From Shewanella psychrotolerans (GTDB taxonomy: Bacteria > Pseudomonadota > Gammaproteobacteria > Enterobacterales > Shewanellaceae): a stretch of 64,000 bases of DNA. This document shows, piece after piece, positions 1 through 8,800 of the stretch (the stretch's first letter is position 1; each line of letters opens with the position of its first letter). Where the stretch lies: assembly GCF_019457595.1 (NCBI RefSeq), contig NZ_CP080419.1, forward strand, positions 3,906,001-3,970,000. The letters are read 5' to 3'. A model generated the notes under the pieces. It had not been told where the DNA came from, searched no databases, and saw nothing but the letters and a program-made list of their open reading frames with translations. A program made the translations under genes and the position numbers.

Positions 1-155
1 CTGTTTTCTAGCAGGCCAAGAATAAAATCTTGCTCACCCGCTGGCGGATTCTTTACTAATTCGATTAATTCGGCCACTTGATGGGCATCTAGTGGCTTAG
101 GGACTACGCCCTCTGCAGCACGTTCTGCGACGTGTTTACGATATGCTTCTAGCAC
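1..155 (-). CDS. acnB: Aconitate hydratase B, N-terminal fragment (runs off window)
   Basis: Only the first 51 codons are present; the gene continues beyond base 1. The reverse strand begins GTG at 155 and reads (V/M)LEAYRKHVAERAAEG followed by VPKPLDAHQVAELIEL, which is the well-conserved start of AcnB, the TCA-cycle enzyme that interconverts citrate and isocitrate with a 4Fe-4S cluster. The cluster and catalytic domains lie outside the window. An AGAGGA ribosome-binding site sits about 6 bases before the GTG. The fragment is N-terminal HEAT-like domain only. Identification rests on recognising the N-terminus; confidence is high despite the short length. Confidence 0.9.
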   Translation of the reverse strand, partial: MLEAYRKHVAERAAEGVVPKPLDAHQVAELIELVKNPPAGEQDFILGLLEN

Positions 156-568
156 GGCAACATTCCTCTTTGTTTGGCGTTCTAACAGCGAAACTGCACG
201 TCTTCAATAAAGAAGCTAACAGTCAAGCAGGCTCAACCCGTATTTCCGGACCGCATTATACTACAGCTTTGCAAAAGTATGAATCAGATCACACTCTTAG
301 ATGTGAGAAATTACGGGGATTCTCTAGGGCGTAAGACAATTTATCTCAGTGATAAAACAAATGAAATTAGACAATAGTTTGAAACACATACCAAACAATT
401 GATATATATGCGATTTAATCTTTTTACACACTTTATTGTAAACGAACTAAATCAAGTATTTATTAACGATAAATAATCTAAAAAACTTTCATTTATGGGT
501 CGTAATTACCCAATTATTGCGCATAATGTTCCACTTTCATCACCTGAAATGCTCCTAGGATTATTCAA
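156..568. other. Divergent intergenic region between acnB and the HAD phosphatase gene
   Basis: About 410 bases with no supported gene. The part next to acnB (156-300) has mixed composition; 330-560 is strongly AT-rich. It must contain the outward promoters of acnB and of the phosphatase gene, but I cannot point to a convincing -35/-10 pair. A short open frame at 143-334 overlaps the acnB start and shows no coding signature. Confidence 0.5.
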
Positions 569-1231
569 ATGAGCCAAAAGATATTAGCCGCCGTGATCTT
601 CGATATGGATGGTGTATTAATCGATTCAGAGCCCAGCTGGCAAGCTGCTGAGTTTAATGTTCTTAGCCAACTTGGTTTAACCATTTCCCTAGAGGAAATG
701 GTGCAAACGACAGGCCTGCGCATAGATCAAGTTGTCGAATTTTGGTATCAACGCCAACCTTGGGACAACTATGACAATCAAGCAACTGCCGACGCAATCG
801 TTGATAAGGTTGCTGCAGACATATTAACAAATGGCAAAGCAATGAAGGGGGTGATCCAAGCCCTAGATACCTGTAAGAATAGAGGATTGAAAATTGGTTT
901 AGCCACCTCTTCATCATCACCTCTTATCGATGCTGTGATGCAAAAACTGGATATTCGCGCTTATTTCGATGCCATCTGTAGTGCCGAGTCGCTCACTTTT
1001 GGCAAGCCGCACCCTGAAGTTTATCTCAATTGCGCCCAAGCCTTAGATATCCCTCCAACATCATGCCTTGCTATTGAAGACTCTTTTAATGGTCTTATCG
1101 CTGCAAGAGCAGCTAACATGCGCAGTGCGGTGATTCCCGCGCCCCATGAAGCGAAACAACCAAGGTGGGCTGCAGCAAATTGCCAATTAAGCGATTTAAC
1201 CGAATTAGAGAGCTACTTAGCGCTGATTTAA
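569..1231 (+). CDS. hxpB: HAD-superfamily sugar phosphatase (HxpB/YniC-like)
   Basis: A 220-residue cytoplasmic phosphatase of the beta-phosphoglucomutase-like HAD branch. Motif I is FDMDGVLIDSE (residues 11-21, nucleophile Asp12 and acid/base Asp14). Motif II is the Ser in ATSSSS, motif III the Lys in GKPHPEVY, and motif IV IEDSFNG. An alpha-helical cap lies between motifs I and II. Length and motif spacing match E. coli YniC/HxpB (222 residues), which dephosphorylates 2-deoxyglucose-6-phosphate and other hexose phosphates. The family is clear; the exact substrate is inferred. It is a single gene, divergent from acnB and convergent with the M13 peptidase. Confidence 0.8.
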   Translation: MSQKILAAVIFDMDGVLIDSEPSWQAAEFNVLSQLGLTISLEEMVQTTGLRIDQVVEFWYQRQPWDNYDNQATADAIVDKVAADILTNGKAMKGVIQALDTCKNRGLKIGLATSSSSPLIDAVMQKLDIRAYFDAICSAESLTFGKPHPEVYLNCAQALDIPPTSCLAIEDSFNGLIAARAANMRSAVIPAPHEAKQPRWAAANCQLSDLTELESYLALI

Positions 1232-1248
1232 TAAGACGACATAGTAAA

Positions 1249-1270
1249 AAGCCCATCATCTGATGGGCTT
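1249..1270 (-). terminator. Intrinsic terminator of the M13 peptidase gene
   Basis: The inverted repeat AAGCCCATC / GATGGGCTT is flanked on its left by five A, which read as a T-run on the minus strand. It therefore ends the peptidase transcript and may also stop the convergent phosphatase transcript, though no good T-run follows on the plus strand. Confidence 0.8.
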
Positions 1271-1289
1271 GTCTCAAATAAGGCAATGT

Positions 1290-3344
1290 TTACCAGATTT
1301 TCACGCGCTCTTGTTCGCTCAGGTACATCTTGTCGCCCGCCTTAACATCAAATGCCTCGTAGAAGGCTGGTATGTTACGCGGCGTACCCATGGCGCGGAA
1401 ATGACTTGGTGAATGCGAATCGGTCAACAGACGACGACCCAGCTCTTCATCGCGATAGTTACGACGCCATACCTGAGACCAACCGATAAACAGACGCTGC
1501 TCACCGGTCAGACCGTCGATCACCGGCGCCTCTTTACCGTTGAGACTCAGCTGATAAGAGCGCGCAGCCACCGTTAGGCCACCGAGATCACCAATGTTTT
1601 CACCCAAGGTGAGGTCACCATTCACAAACTTACCAGGCAAGGCTTCGTAACCAGAATACTGGGCGCTCAGCTTAGCACCGCGCTTGTTAAACTCTTCTCT
1701 GTCTTTGTCTGACCACCAATCTCTCAAGTTGCCATCGCCGTCATACTTGGCCCCTTGGTCGTCGAAACCATGGCTAATTTCATGGCCAATAACGGCACCG
1801 ATACCACCATAGTTGATCGCATCGTCGGCATCCATGTTAAAGAATGGCGGTTGCAGAATCGCAGCGGGGAAGACGATCTCGTTCATCACAGGGCTGTAGT
1901 AGGCATTGACCGTCTGTGGCGTCATGTGCCACTCGGTGCGATCGATTGGCTGACCTAACTTATCCAGCATGCTCTTATACTCGAAGTGCGCGTAACGCAA
2001 GTAGTTCCCCACCAGGTCATCCGCCTTGATGCTAAGATCTGTGTAATCTTTCCACTTGTCTGGATAGCCGATCTTGTAGTTGAACTTAGACAGCTTCTCT
2101 TGGGCCGCCACCTTAGTTTCAGGCGTCATCCACTCAAGTTCATTGATGCTCACCTCAAAACCCTTGATCAGGTTTTGGATCATCTTCTCCATACGCGCCT
2201 TGGCTTCTGGCTTAAAGTGACGCTTAACGTACTCTTTACCCACCAGCTCACCAATCACCTGATCGGCCGCATCTACCGCCTTCTTCCAGCGTGGCTTCTG
2301 CTCTTCGATACCCATCAATGTTTTGCCATGGAACGCAAAGTGTAGGTCAACCAACTCTTTATTCAGCAACTCGGCATAGCTGTCGACCAGATGGAACATC
2401 AGGTAATCTTGCCACTGTTCCACGCTAAATTGATTAAACTGCTTGCCAAATTTATCGAAGAAAGAGGGCTGGCGAACAATCACTTCGGTGACCTTATTCA
2501 TGTCGGCGCCGTTGGCAAACTGTGAGTAATCGAAATTGCTCACCGTCTGTTGCAAGCCGGCGATATCCATCTTGTTGTAGCTCTTATTGGCGTCACGTGA
2601 CTCGGTGCGCGTCCACTGACTCTCTGCCAGAAAATGCTCGATCTCGGCGACATTTTTCGCCGCACGTTTGGCATGAGAATAGCCTGCCTTTTCTAGCAAT
2701 TCAGCGATATAGCTTTGCAACGCAGCGCGATTGGCGACAAACTTAGCGTCGTCTTTCAGGTAGTAATCGCGATCCGGCAGGGTTAAGCCAGACTGGTAGA
2801 AATAGACACCATACTGGGTCGACTTCTTGGCATCATTGTTAACGTAGAAGCCCAGTGGCACTTGCACACCAGAGACCAAGAGTTTTCCCATTTGGTTGGC
2901 AACATCTTGATGATTCTTAAGACCTTGGATCTCGGCCATCGGCGCCTTAATTGGCGTTACGCCTAGCTGCTCGGCCAGATCGGTGTTCATATAGCTGGCG
3001 TAAAAATCACCCACTTTCTGTTCGCTCGAGCCTTCAGCCTTGTTTGGCATGGCGGCGACTTCGTCGATGATCTCTTTTAACGCATTTTGGCTTTGCTCAT
3101 ACAAAACCGAAAAAGCGCCGTAATTAGACTTATCAGCCGGGATAGGCGTGGTCGCGAGCCAATGACCATTAACACTGTAATAGAAGTCGTCCTGATGACG
3201 CACTTGAGGGTCGAAGTTCTCTTTCTCTACACCCGACACCTTGACCGTTTTCACACTCTCTACCTTGCTGGCATCCTGACTACTGCAGGCCCCTAGGCCT
3301 AAGCCGAGTGCTACGGCCAATGCCAAATGACTGACTCTTTTCAT
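1290..3344 (-). CDS. pepO: M13-family zinc metallopeptidase, lipoprotein (PepO/neprilysin-like)
   Basis: A 684-residue endopeptidase of the neprilysin family. The N-terminus is a lipoprotein signal with lipobox LGAC (Cys20), so the enzyme is probably membrane-anchored in the periplasm. The zinc site is HEISH (His521, Glu522, His525) with the third ligand Glu582 in ENIGD and Asp586. The NAYYSP substrate-binding motif lies just upstream. The M13_N domain covers about 50-430 and the catalytic domain 480-684. The C-terminus ends in VKIW and lacks the Cys of the usual eukaryotic CxxW ending. Family members cut small peptides. It is a single gene with its own terminator. Confidence 0.9.
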   Translation of the reverse strand: MKRVSHLALAVALGLGLGACSSQDASKVESVKTVKVSGVEKENFDPQVRHQDDFYYSVNGHWLATTPIPADKSNYGAFSVLYEQSQNALKEIIDEVAAMPNKAEGSSEQKVGDFYASYMNTDLAEQLGVTPIKAPMAEIQGLKNHQDVANQMGKLLVSGVQVPLGFYVNNDAKKSTQYGVYFYQSGLTLPDRDYYLKDDAKFVANRAALQSYIAELLEKAGYSHAKRAAKNVAEIEHFLAESQWTRTESRDANKSYNKMDIAGLQQTVSNFDYSQFANGADMNKVTEVIVRQPSFFDKFGKQFNQFSVEQWQDYLMFHLVDSYAELLNKELVDLHFAFHGKTLMGIEEQKPRWKKAVDAADQVIGELVGKEYVKRHFKPEAKARMEKMIQNLIKGFEVSINELEWMTPETKVAAQEKLSKFNYKIGYPDKWKDYTDLSIKADDLVGNYLRYAHFEYKSMLDKLGQPIDRTEWHMTPQTVNAYYSPVMNEIVFPAAILQPPFFNMDADDAINYGGIGAVIGHEISHGFDDQGAKYDGDGNLRDWWSDKDREEFNKRGAKLSAQYSGYEALPGKFVNGDLTLGENIGDLGGLTVAARSYQLSLNGKEAPVIDGLTGEQRLFIGWSQVWRRNYRDEELGRRLLTDSHSPSHFRAMGTPRNIPAFYEAFDVKAGDKMYLSEQERVKIW

Positions 3345-3478
3345 CTCTAAATCCCCGGTTCATTTTATGCTTTATTGTTAATCTTCTGGTTAGTTAAACC
3401 ATTGCGAATGACACACTATCACCCCAGCCAGTCTGACTGTAGGGTGATTTTGTAACTTTGTATGACGTCTTTATCTGC

Positions 3479-5692
3479 CTACCAGTTCTTACCCAGAAAC
3501 AGGAAGACAGTATTTTCGCCGTCGTCTGTCCAGCCATAACCGACTGCTGCAGGACCTATTGGAGTATCAGTCCCCAGATAGAGGCTGCCACCATAAATAA
3601 GGTCGTCGAAGCTGACACTGTCTCGAATAGACCAGACATTACCCGCCTCAATACTAGCCCCCACATAGAGAGGGTAATCAGTCATGCCCAACATGTCGCG
3701 CCCAAGATCGTATTGATAGACGAAGGCACCGAATAGCTTGTGCGGCCCGACTAAGGCATTCTTGTGGTATCCAGATAAGTTGAGGAAACCGCCTAACTCA
3801 GACACGTTAACACTAAAGCCCCGCTCCTTATCCACGGTCGCCAGCGAGGCCTTACCCACGAAGGCATGATTACCAACACTCAGGGCACCACGCCAATCCG
3901 CCTTGATCTGGAACGAAGTCTCGGATGGATCGTCTCCAAAAATGTCGGGAGAATGCTCACGGCGATAGTAGATGTTAACCGTGAGACGATTACCTGAAGT
4001 CGGGAAGCTGATGCTGTCTAGGTCATCAAAGCCAAACTTAAAATAGGCTCCATAGGAACTAAAGTCGGCACGGCCGTCTAAAATGGCATTCTCAAGGTAG
4101 CCTGCGTCGCCCATCAGCCCCAATTCCACCAACCCTTCTTTGATGTAGTTGTAGCCTATGCCCATCTCCGCGTGATACTTGACCTGATCCAACTCCAAAA
4201 ACAAGCTATTCGCCTCATACAAGGTCCAATCTTTATTCTCGTAACCCAATTCGGCACGGGAAAAATAACGCTGATCAGAATCCAGCGGTAGATACAGCTC
4301 AGAGGAGAGTAATTTCTCATAACCCAAACGCAGTTCATTGCGCCATTCGCCGCCATAGGCGGTGAGATCTGTCATGGTATAGGCAACATCAAACGCCACG
4401 GCAGAATCTAAGGTGAAGTCGTCTTCCCAGCTAAAACCCAGCTGAAAGTAATTGGGTCCCCATGACTTGGCGCGGGTTTGCAACACCATGACACGCCCTT
4501 CTTCGGTATCAATAAACTCGGCGTTAACCCGCTCAAATTTATCTAAGGCGTAAACGTTATTTATCCCCTTCTCCAACTTGGCCTTGTCGACCACCTCTCC
4601 CGGCGCTATACCTAAGGTTTCAGCCAACAACTTTTCACTCACCCTAGAATTGTTGTCGAAGCGTATGGCAACGACAGGTTGCGAAAGGTTATAGAGCCAA
4701 CCTACGCTGACGGCATCTTTATGCGCCTGATAGGCCGCGTACTGCTCTGAGGTCACGGTAAGTTGTTTGAGCCTTTCAAGTTGTTGCTGCGTCGCAACCT
4801 CACCCAAACGAAAAGCTTCAGGCATGATGGTAAAGTCTGTGGTACTGAGCACCCCCACCTCGGGGCGGATCAGGATATCTTTATCCGTCATCAACTGCTT
4901 TTGTCGCTCGGTACTGGCATTGGTCAACATGGTCGACAACTGATTTAACACAGCAACCGTGCTTTCCAGTTGATCTCGTTTTACCAAGGACGAACCGATA
5001 TCCACAGCGATGACGATATCGGCACCCATAGCCTTCACCACATCTACCGGCATATTGTTGGCGATACCGCCATCAACAACGATACGGCCCTTATACTGAG
5101 CAGCCTGCAGTGCTCCCGGTACAGTAGCAGATGCCTGCATAGCATCAACCAGACTGCCGCTATCGATCACCACGGCACCACTGGTTTCAAGATCGGTTGC
5201 CACCGCACGATAAGGAATAGGTAATTGATCAAAATGCTCAAACTTATGCACCAGATCCGTCGAACGCTGCAGCAAAATAGACATAGACTGACCATGTAAT
5301 AGGCCATTTGGAACCTGTACTTCTTCGTCCCGATAACCCACATTAATGGGGATATTGAACCTGTCGCGCTGCTGCTTACCGCGATAACTGAGGGCCTCGC
5401 GGGGAATGGTATCTGAATAACCAGCATTCCAGTTGGCGCCCATCATGATCTCTTCGATCTCCTCGGCGCTATAACCCAGAGCATACATCCCCCCAACGTA
5501 AGCCCCAATACTGGTACCCGCAATGTAATCGATTGGAATATGGTTATCTTCAATCACTTTCAGCACAGCCACATGAGCGGCACCTTTTGCACCACCGCCA
5601 CTGAGAACCAACCCAATTTTGGGACGAATCGCTTCGGCATAAGTCGTAATGCTAAAACACAGGGAAAGGCTTAATACAAGAAAACGTATCAT
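3479..5692 (-). CDS. Patatin-like phospholipase fused to an outer-membrane barrel (type Vd autotransporter, PlpD-like)
   Basis: A 737-residue protein in three parts. First is a Sec signal peptide (MIRFLVLSLSLCFS..., cut near residue 20). Then comes a patatin lipase domain with oxyanion motif GGGAKG (32-37), nucleophile elbow GTSIG (Ser61) and catalytic Asp207 in VVDGG. Last are a POTRA-like segment (about 330-400) and a C-terminal Omp85/BamA-like barrel ending in FLFLGKNW. This is the architecture of Pseudomonas PlpD (728 residues), a lipase that carries its own translocator. I chose the ATG at 5692 because the signal peptide then starts at the N-terminus; a 13-residue upstream extension is possible. 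Secretion is inferred from architecture. Confidence 0.85.
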   Translation of the reverse strand: MIRFLVLSLSLCFSITTYAEAIRPKIGLVLSGGGAKGAAHVAVLKVIEDNHIPIDYIAGTSIGAYVGGMYALGYSAEEIEEIMMGANWNAGYSDTIPREALSYRGKQQRDRFNIPINVGYRDEEVQVPNGLLHGQSMSILLQRSTDLVHKFEHFDQLPIPYRAVATDLETSGAVVIDSGSLVDAMQASATVPGALQAAQYKGRIVVDGGIANNMPVDVVKAMGADIVIAVDIGSSLVKRDQLESTVAVLNQLSTMLTNASTERQKQLMTDKDILIRPEVGVLSTTDFTIMPEAFRLGEVATQQQLERLKQLTVTSEQYAAYQAHKDAVSVGWLYNLSQPVVAIRFDNNSRVSEKLLAETLGIAPGEVVDKAKLEKGINNVYALDKFERVNAEFIDTEEGRVMVLQTRAKSWGPNYFQLGFSWEDDFTLDSAVAFDVAYTMTDLTAYGGEWRNELRLGYEKLLSSELYLPLDSDQRYFSRAELGYENKDWTLYEANSLFLELDQVKYHAEMGIGYNYIKEGLVELGLMGDAGYLENAILDGRADFSSYGAYFKFGFDDLDSISFPTSGNRLTVNIYYRREHSPDIFGDDPSETSFQIKADWRGALSVGNHAFVGKASLATVDKERGFSVNVSELGGFLNLSGYHKNALVGPHKLFGAFVYQYDLGRDMLGMTDYPLYVGASIEAGNVWSIRDSVSFDDLIYGGSLYLGTDTPIGPAAVGYGWTDDGENTVFLFLGKNW

Positions 5693-5883
5693 ATAGGATT
5701 GTTTATTATCGTTATTGAAACAAGGTTGCACATTCTAGCAAACATATTAACAAACGAAAAAGTAAGCTTGCTATCCAATCATCATTATCCTCAACTTAGA
5801 TTAAGAGATTAAACAAGCTAAACTAGGTGAGCCTGACCAGATTCCGAGTCATTCATTAGCTAGTTAGAACAGAGGTTTATGAC

Positions 5884-8800
5884 TTATGCTCTGTCCCGTA
5901 AATAAACCTCAAATTCGCTAACCGCCATTGGTTTAGCAAAATAATAACCTTGAATAATGTAACAACCACGGCTAAAGACTTGCTCCAATTGCTCCTGAGT
6001 CTCAATGCCCTCAGCGACAACGGTTAACTTAAGGTTTCGAGCAAGTTCGATAATACTGCTAACAATCGCTTGGTCGGCTTCGTTATTAGCAATATCGATC
6101 AAAAATGAGCGATCTATTTTTAGGGTGCTCACATCAAAACTACGTAGGTAAGCTAGCGACGAATAACCGGTACCAAAGTCATCAATAGCCACATCGATCC
6201 CAAGCCCGCGCAACGCTTTGAGATGCTCTTTGGCCACATGTAGTTCTTTCATCAACACGCCTTCCGTGATCTCAAGACCAAGAATGTTAGGCGACATCCC
6301 CGAATCGGCTAGTGCTTGCTGGACTCCGAGAATAAAGCCTGGCTGCCTAAATTGTACCGCAGAGACATTGACTGACAACTTAAAGCCAGTCCCGAATTCT
6401 CGCTCCCATTTCGCCCCTTGAAGACAGGCTTGCCTCAATACCCAACGGTCTATATCCACGATCAAACCACAGGACTCGGCGACCTTAATAAAGATATCGG
6501 GTCTGATATAGCCCTCTTTAGGGTGGCACCACCTAAGCAATGCTTCCATACCTATGACTTTATCGTCTTTTAAAATATCAATTTGTGGTTGGAAATACAG
6601 TTCAAACTCTTGCTTATCGATCGCCTTACGCAGATCTGCTTCTAACTTGAGATGATAAAGTGCTTCTGCATTTCGCTCCGCAGAGAAATACTGAAAATTA
6701 CCACGCCCTTCCTCTTTTGCGTGATACATGGCCTGATCGGCATTTTTAATCAACATCTCTGGTTGCTTAGCATCATCAGGCCATAAACTGACGCCAATAC
6801 TGGTGGAGATAAAAAACTCTCTTCCATAGAGCTCGAACGGCTTCTCAATCTGACGGATTAAGGCATCACATAGGTGGTTAATCTCATCAATGTCGTCCAT
6901 ATTTCGTAGTAAAATAACAAACTCATCACCACCGAACCGACACAGAGTGTGCTCGTCAGCGACGCAAGACTGCAAACGATGCGACGCTTCGATCAGCAAA
7001 GCGTCTCCCATACTATGGCCATAGGAATCATTAACATTTTTAAAGCGATCTAAATCGAGAAATATCAAGGCTAATTTTTCGTCCGTCGACTCAGCTTTAT
7101 GAATTGTTTTTGCCAGTCGAGTCGAAAATGAAGACCGATTAGGTAATCCAGTTAATACGTCATAGTTAGCAAGACGACGTAGATCCGCTTCCGTCTGCTT
7201 TCTTTCGGTAATATCTGAGAACACGGCGACATAGTGAGAAACAACACCACGCTCGTCATTCATAGTCGATAGATTCAACCATACAGGGCAAATAGTGCCA
7301 TCGGCCGCCCTAAAGTCATGCTCTCCAGTCCAAGAGAGTCCTTGTTCGAGTAGCAGTTGAATCTCATCACTGCGTTCATCAGTTTGATAAACTAATTGAG
7401 AAAAATAGCGATCAACAAGATCTTCTGCATTTATCCCTAAAATATGTTGCGCCGCTTTATTAGAAACTCTAATTCGCTCATCAGCATCAAGAATCAATAC
7501 CCCCTCGGATGTATTACCAAACGCTTGTGCCAACAGCTTTACATCATCTTCCAAGCGACGCTGCATGGTAATATCGGTATAGATACCTGCGACCTTTTTC
7601 ACCTTGCCACTGACGGAATCGAACTCAAGTGGACGTCCTCTCACCCGAGTCCACCCAAAGGAGCCATCGCTACGACGATAACGGTAATCAACATCGAAAC
7701 GATCGTCTTGTTTATTAATAAGACGAAACCAGGCTTGCTGAACCTTTTCTTTATCATCATCAAAGATGGGGAACTCAGCCATAGAGATCGTCATTGCCTT
7801 AGCATCACTAGGAAAATTTCCACCATTATTTTCTAAGCTAAACAGCTCAGTATCACTGTGCCACTCCCACAGCTCTGAATCACTGCCACGTAGCGATTGC
7901 CTTAATCTGGCTTCACTTTCTTGAAGTGCGCTATTAAGCTGTCTAAATGCAGAAAGCTGTCTTTGCCTGACGATCAAAAAATATAAACCGACAAGGAACA
8001 AAGACAATACGAGTAGAATTTTAAACCAACTATGATTCCACCAAAAATCTTCAACACTGAATGAGTATGAGTAAGGTGTTTTCGACCAAATGCCATTCTT
8101 CTCGCTGAGAATGTCTAAGGTATAATTGCCCGCTTCTAAACCAGACACATTAACCTGAGACTGTCCATTTAACTGCAGATAATTCACCGTTGAAGATTTT
8201 CCTTCACGGCGCAACCGGTACTGTAATTCGAACGGAGTATCGGTCAAATAATCTAAACTCGTCAGCTGAAAACTAATCAGTCTCGAGCCAGGATGCACAA
8301 CCTTATGTTCTGGTGGATTAAGATCAATATCTGTTTTATTTTCATAAAATACCGATATCGATTCGAGCATAATGCCATCTTCAGTGAGTCGATTTTTAAG
8401 TAAAGGAACATCAACCAGGCCTACGCCATCGGGACTACCGACATAGAGCCCTGCACTGGGTTGATAAAAGGAGGCTCCGTCATTTAACTCATGACTGATT
8501 AACCCATCTTGTTTCTCTATAACCAGTAATTGACCAGAAACTAAATCCTGACTGACTAACGAATTTGGACACCCAATAAGACGATAGCCTGGCACCTGCT
8601 CAATAAAATAGACAGAACTACAGTCGAGTTCCCACTTCTTGGTCAACATATAGGTAGCCCCTGTCTTAGGGTGGTATTCCACCAGCCCTTTGGGGGATGT
8701 GCCTAACCATAACACTCCAGAATCGATCTCTTGAATGTAGCTAACTTCGATAACGCTATTAGTATCGGCAAAAATATCACTACGAGAAAAAAACACGCCG

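Noticed and set aside
143..334. A 63-codon plus-strand frame at the window start
   Set aside because: It overlaps the beginning of acnB on the opposite strand and has no family similarity.
7444..7836. A 130-codon plus-strand frame within the sensor gene
   Set aside because: It is antisense to the PAS-domain region of a clearly coding gene and shows no start signal.
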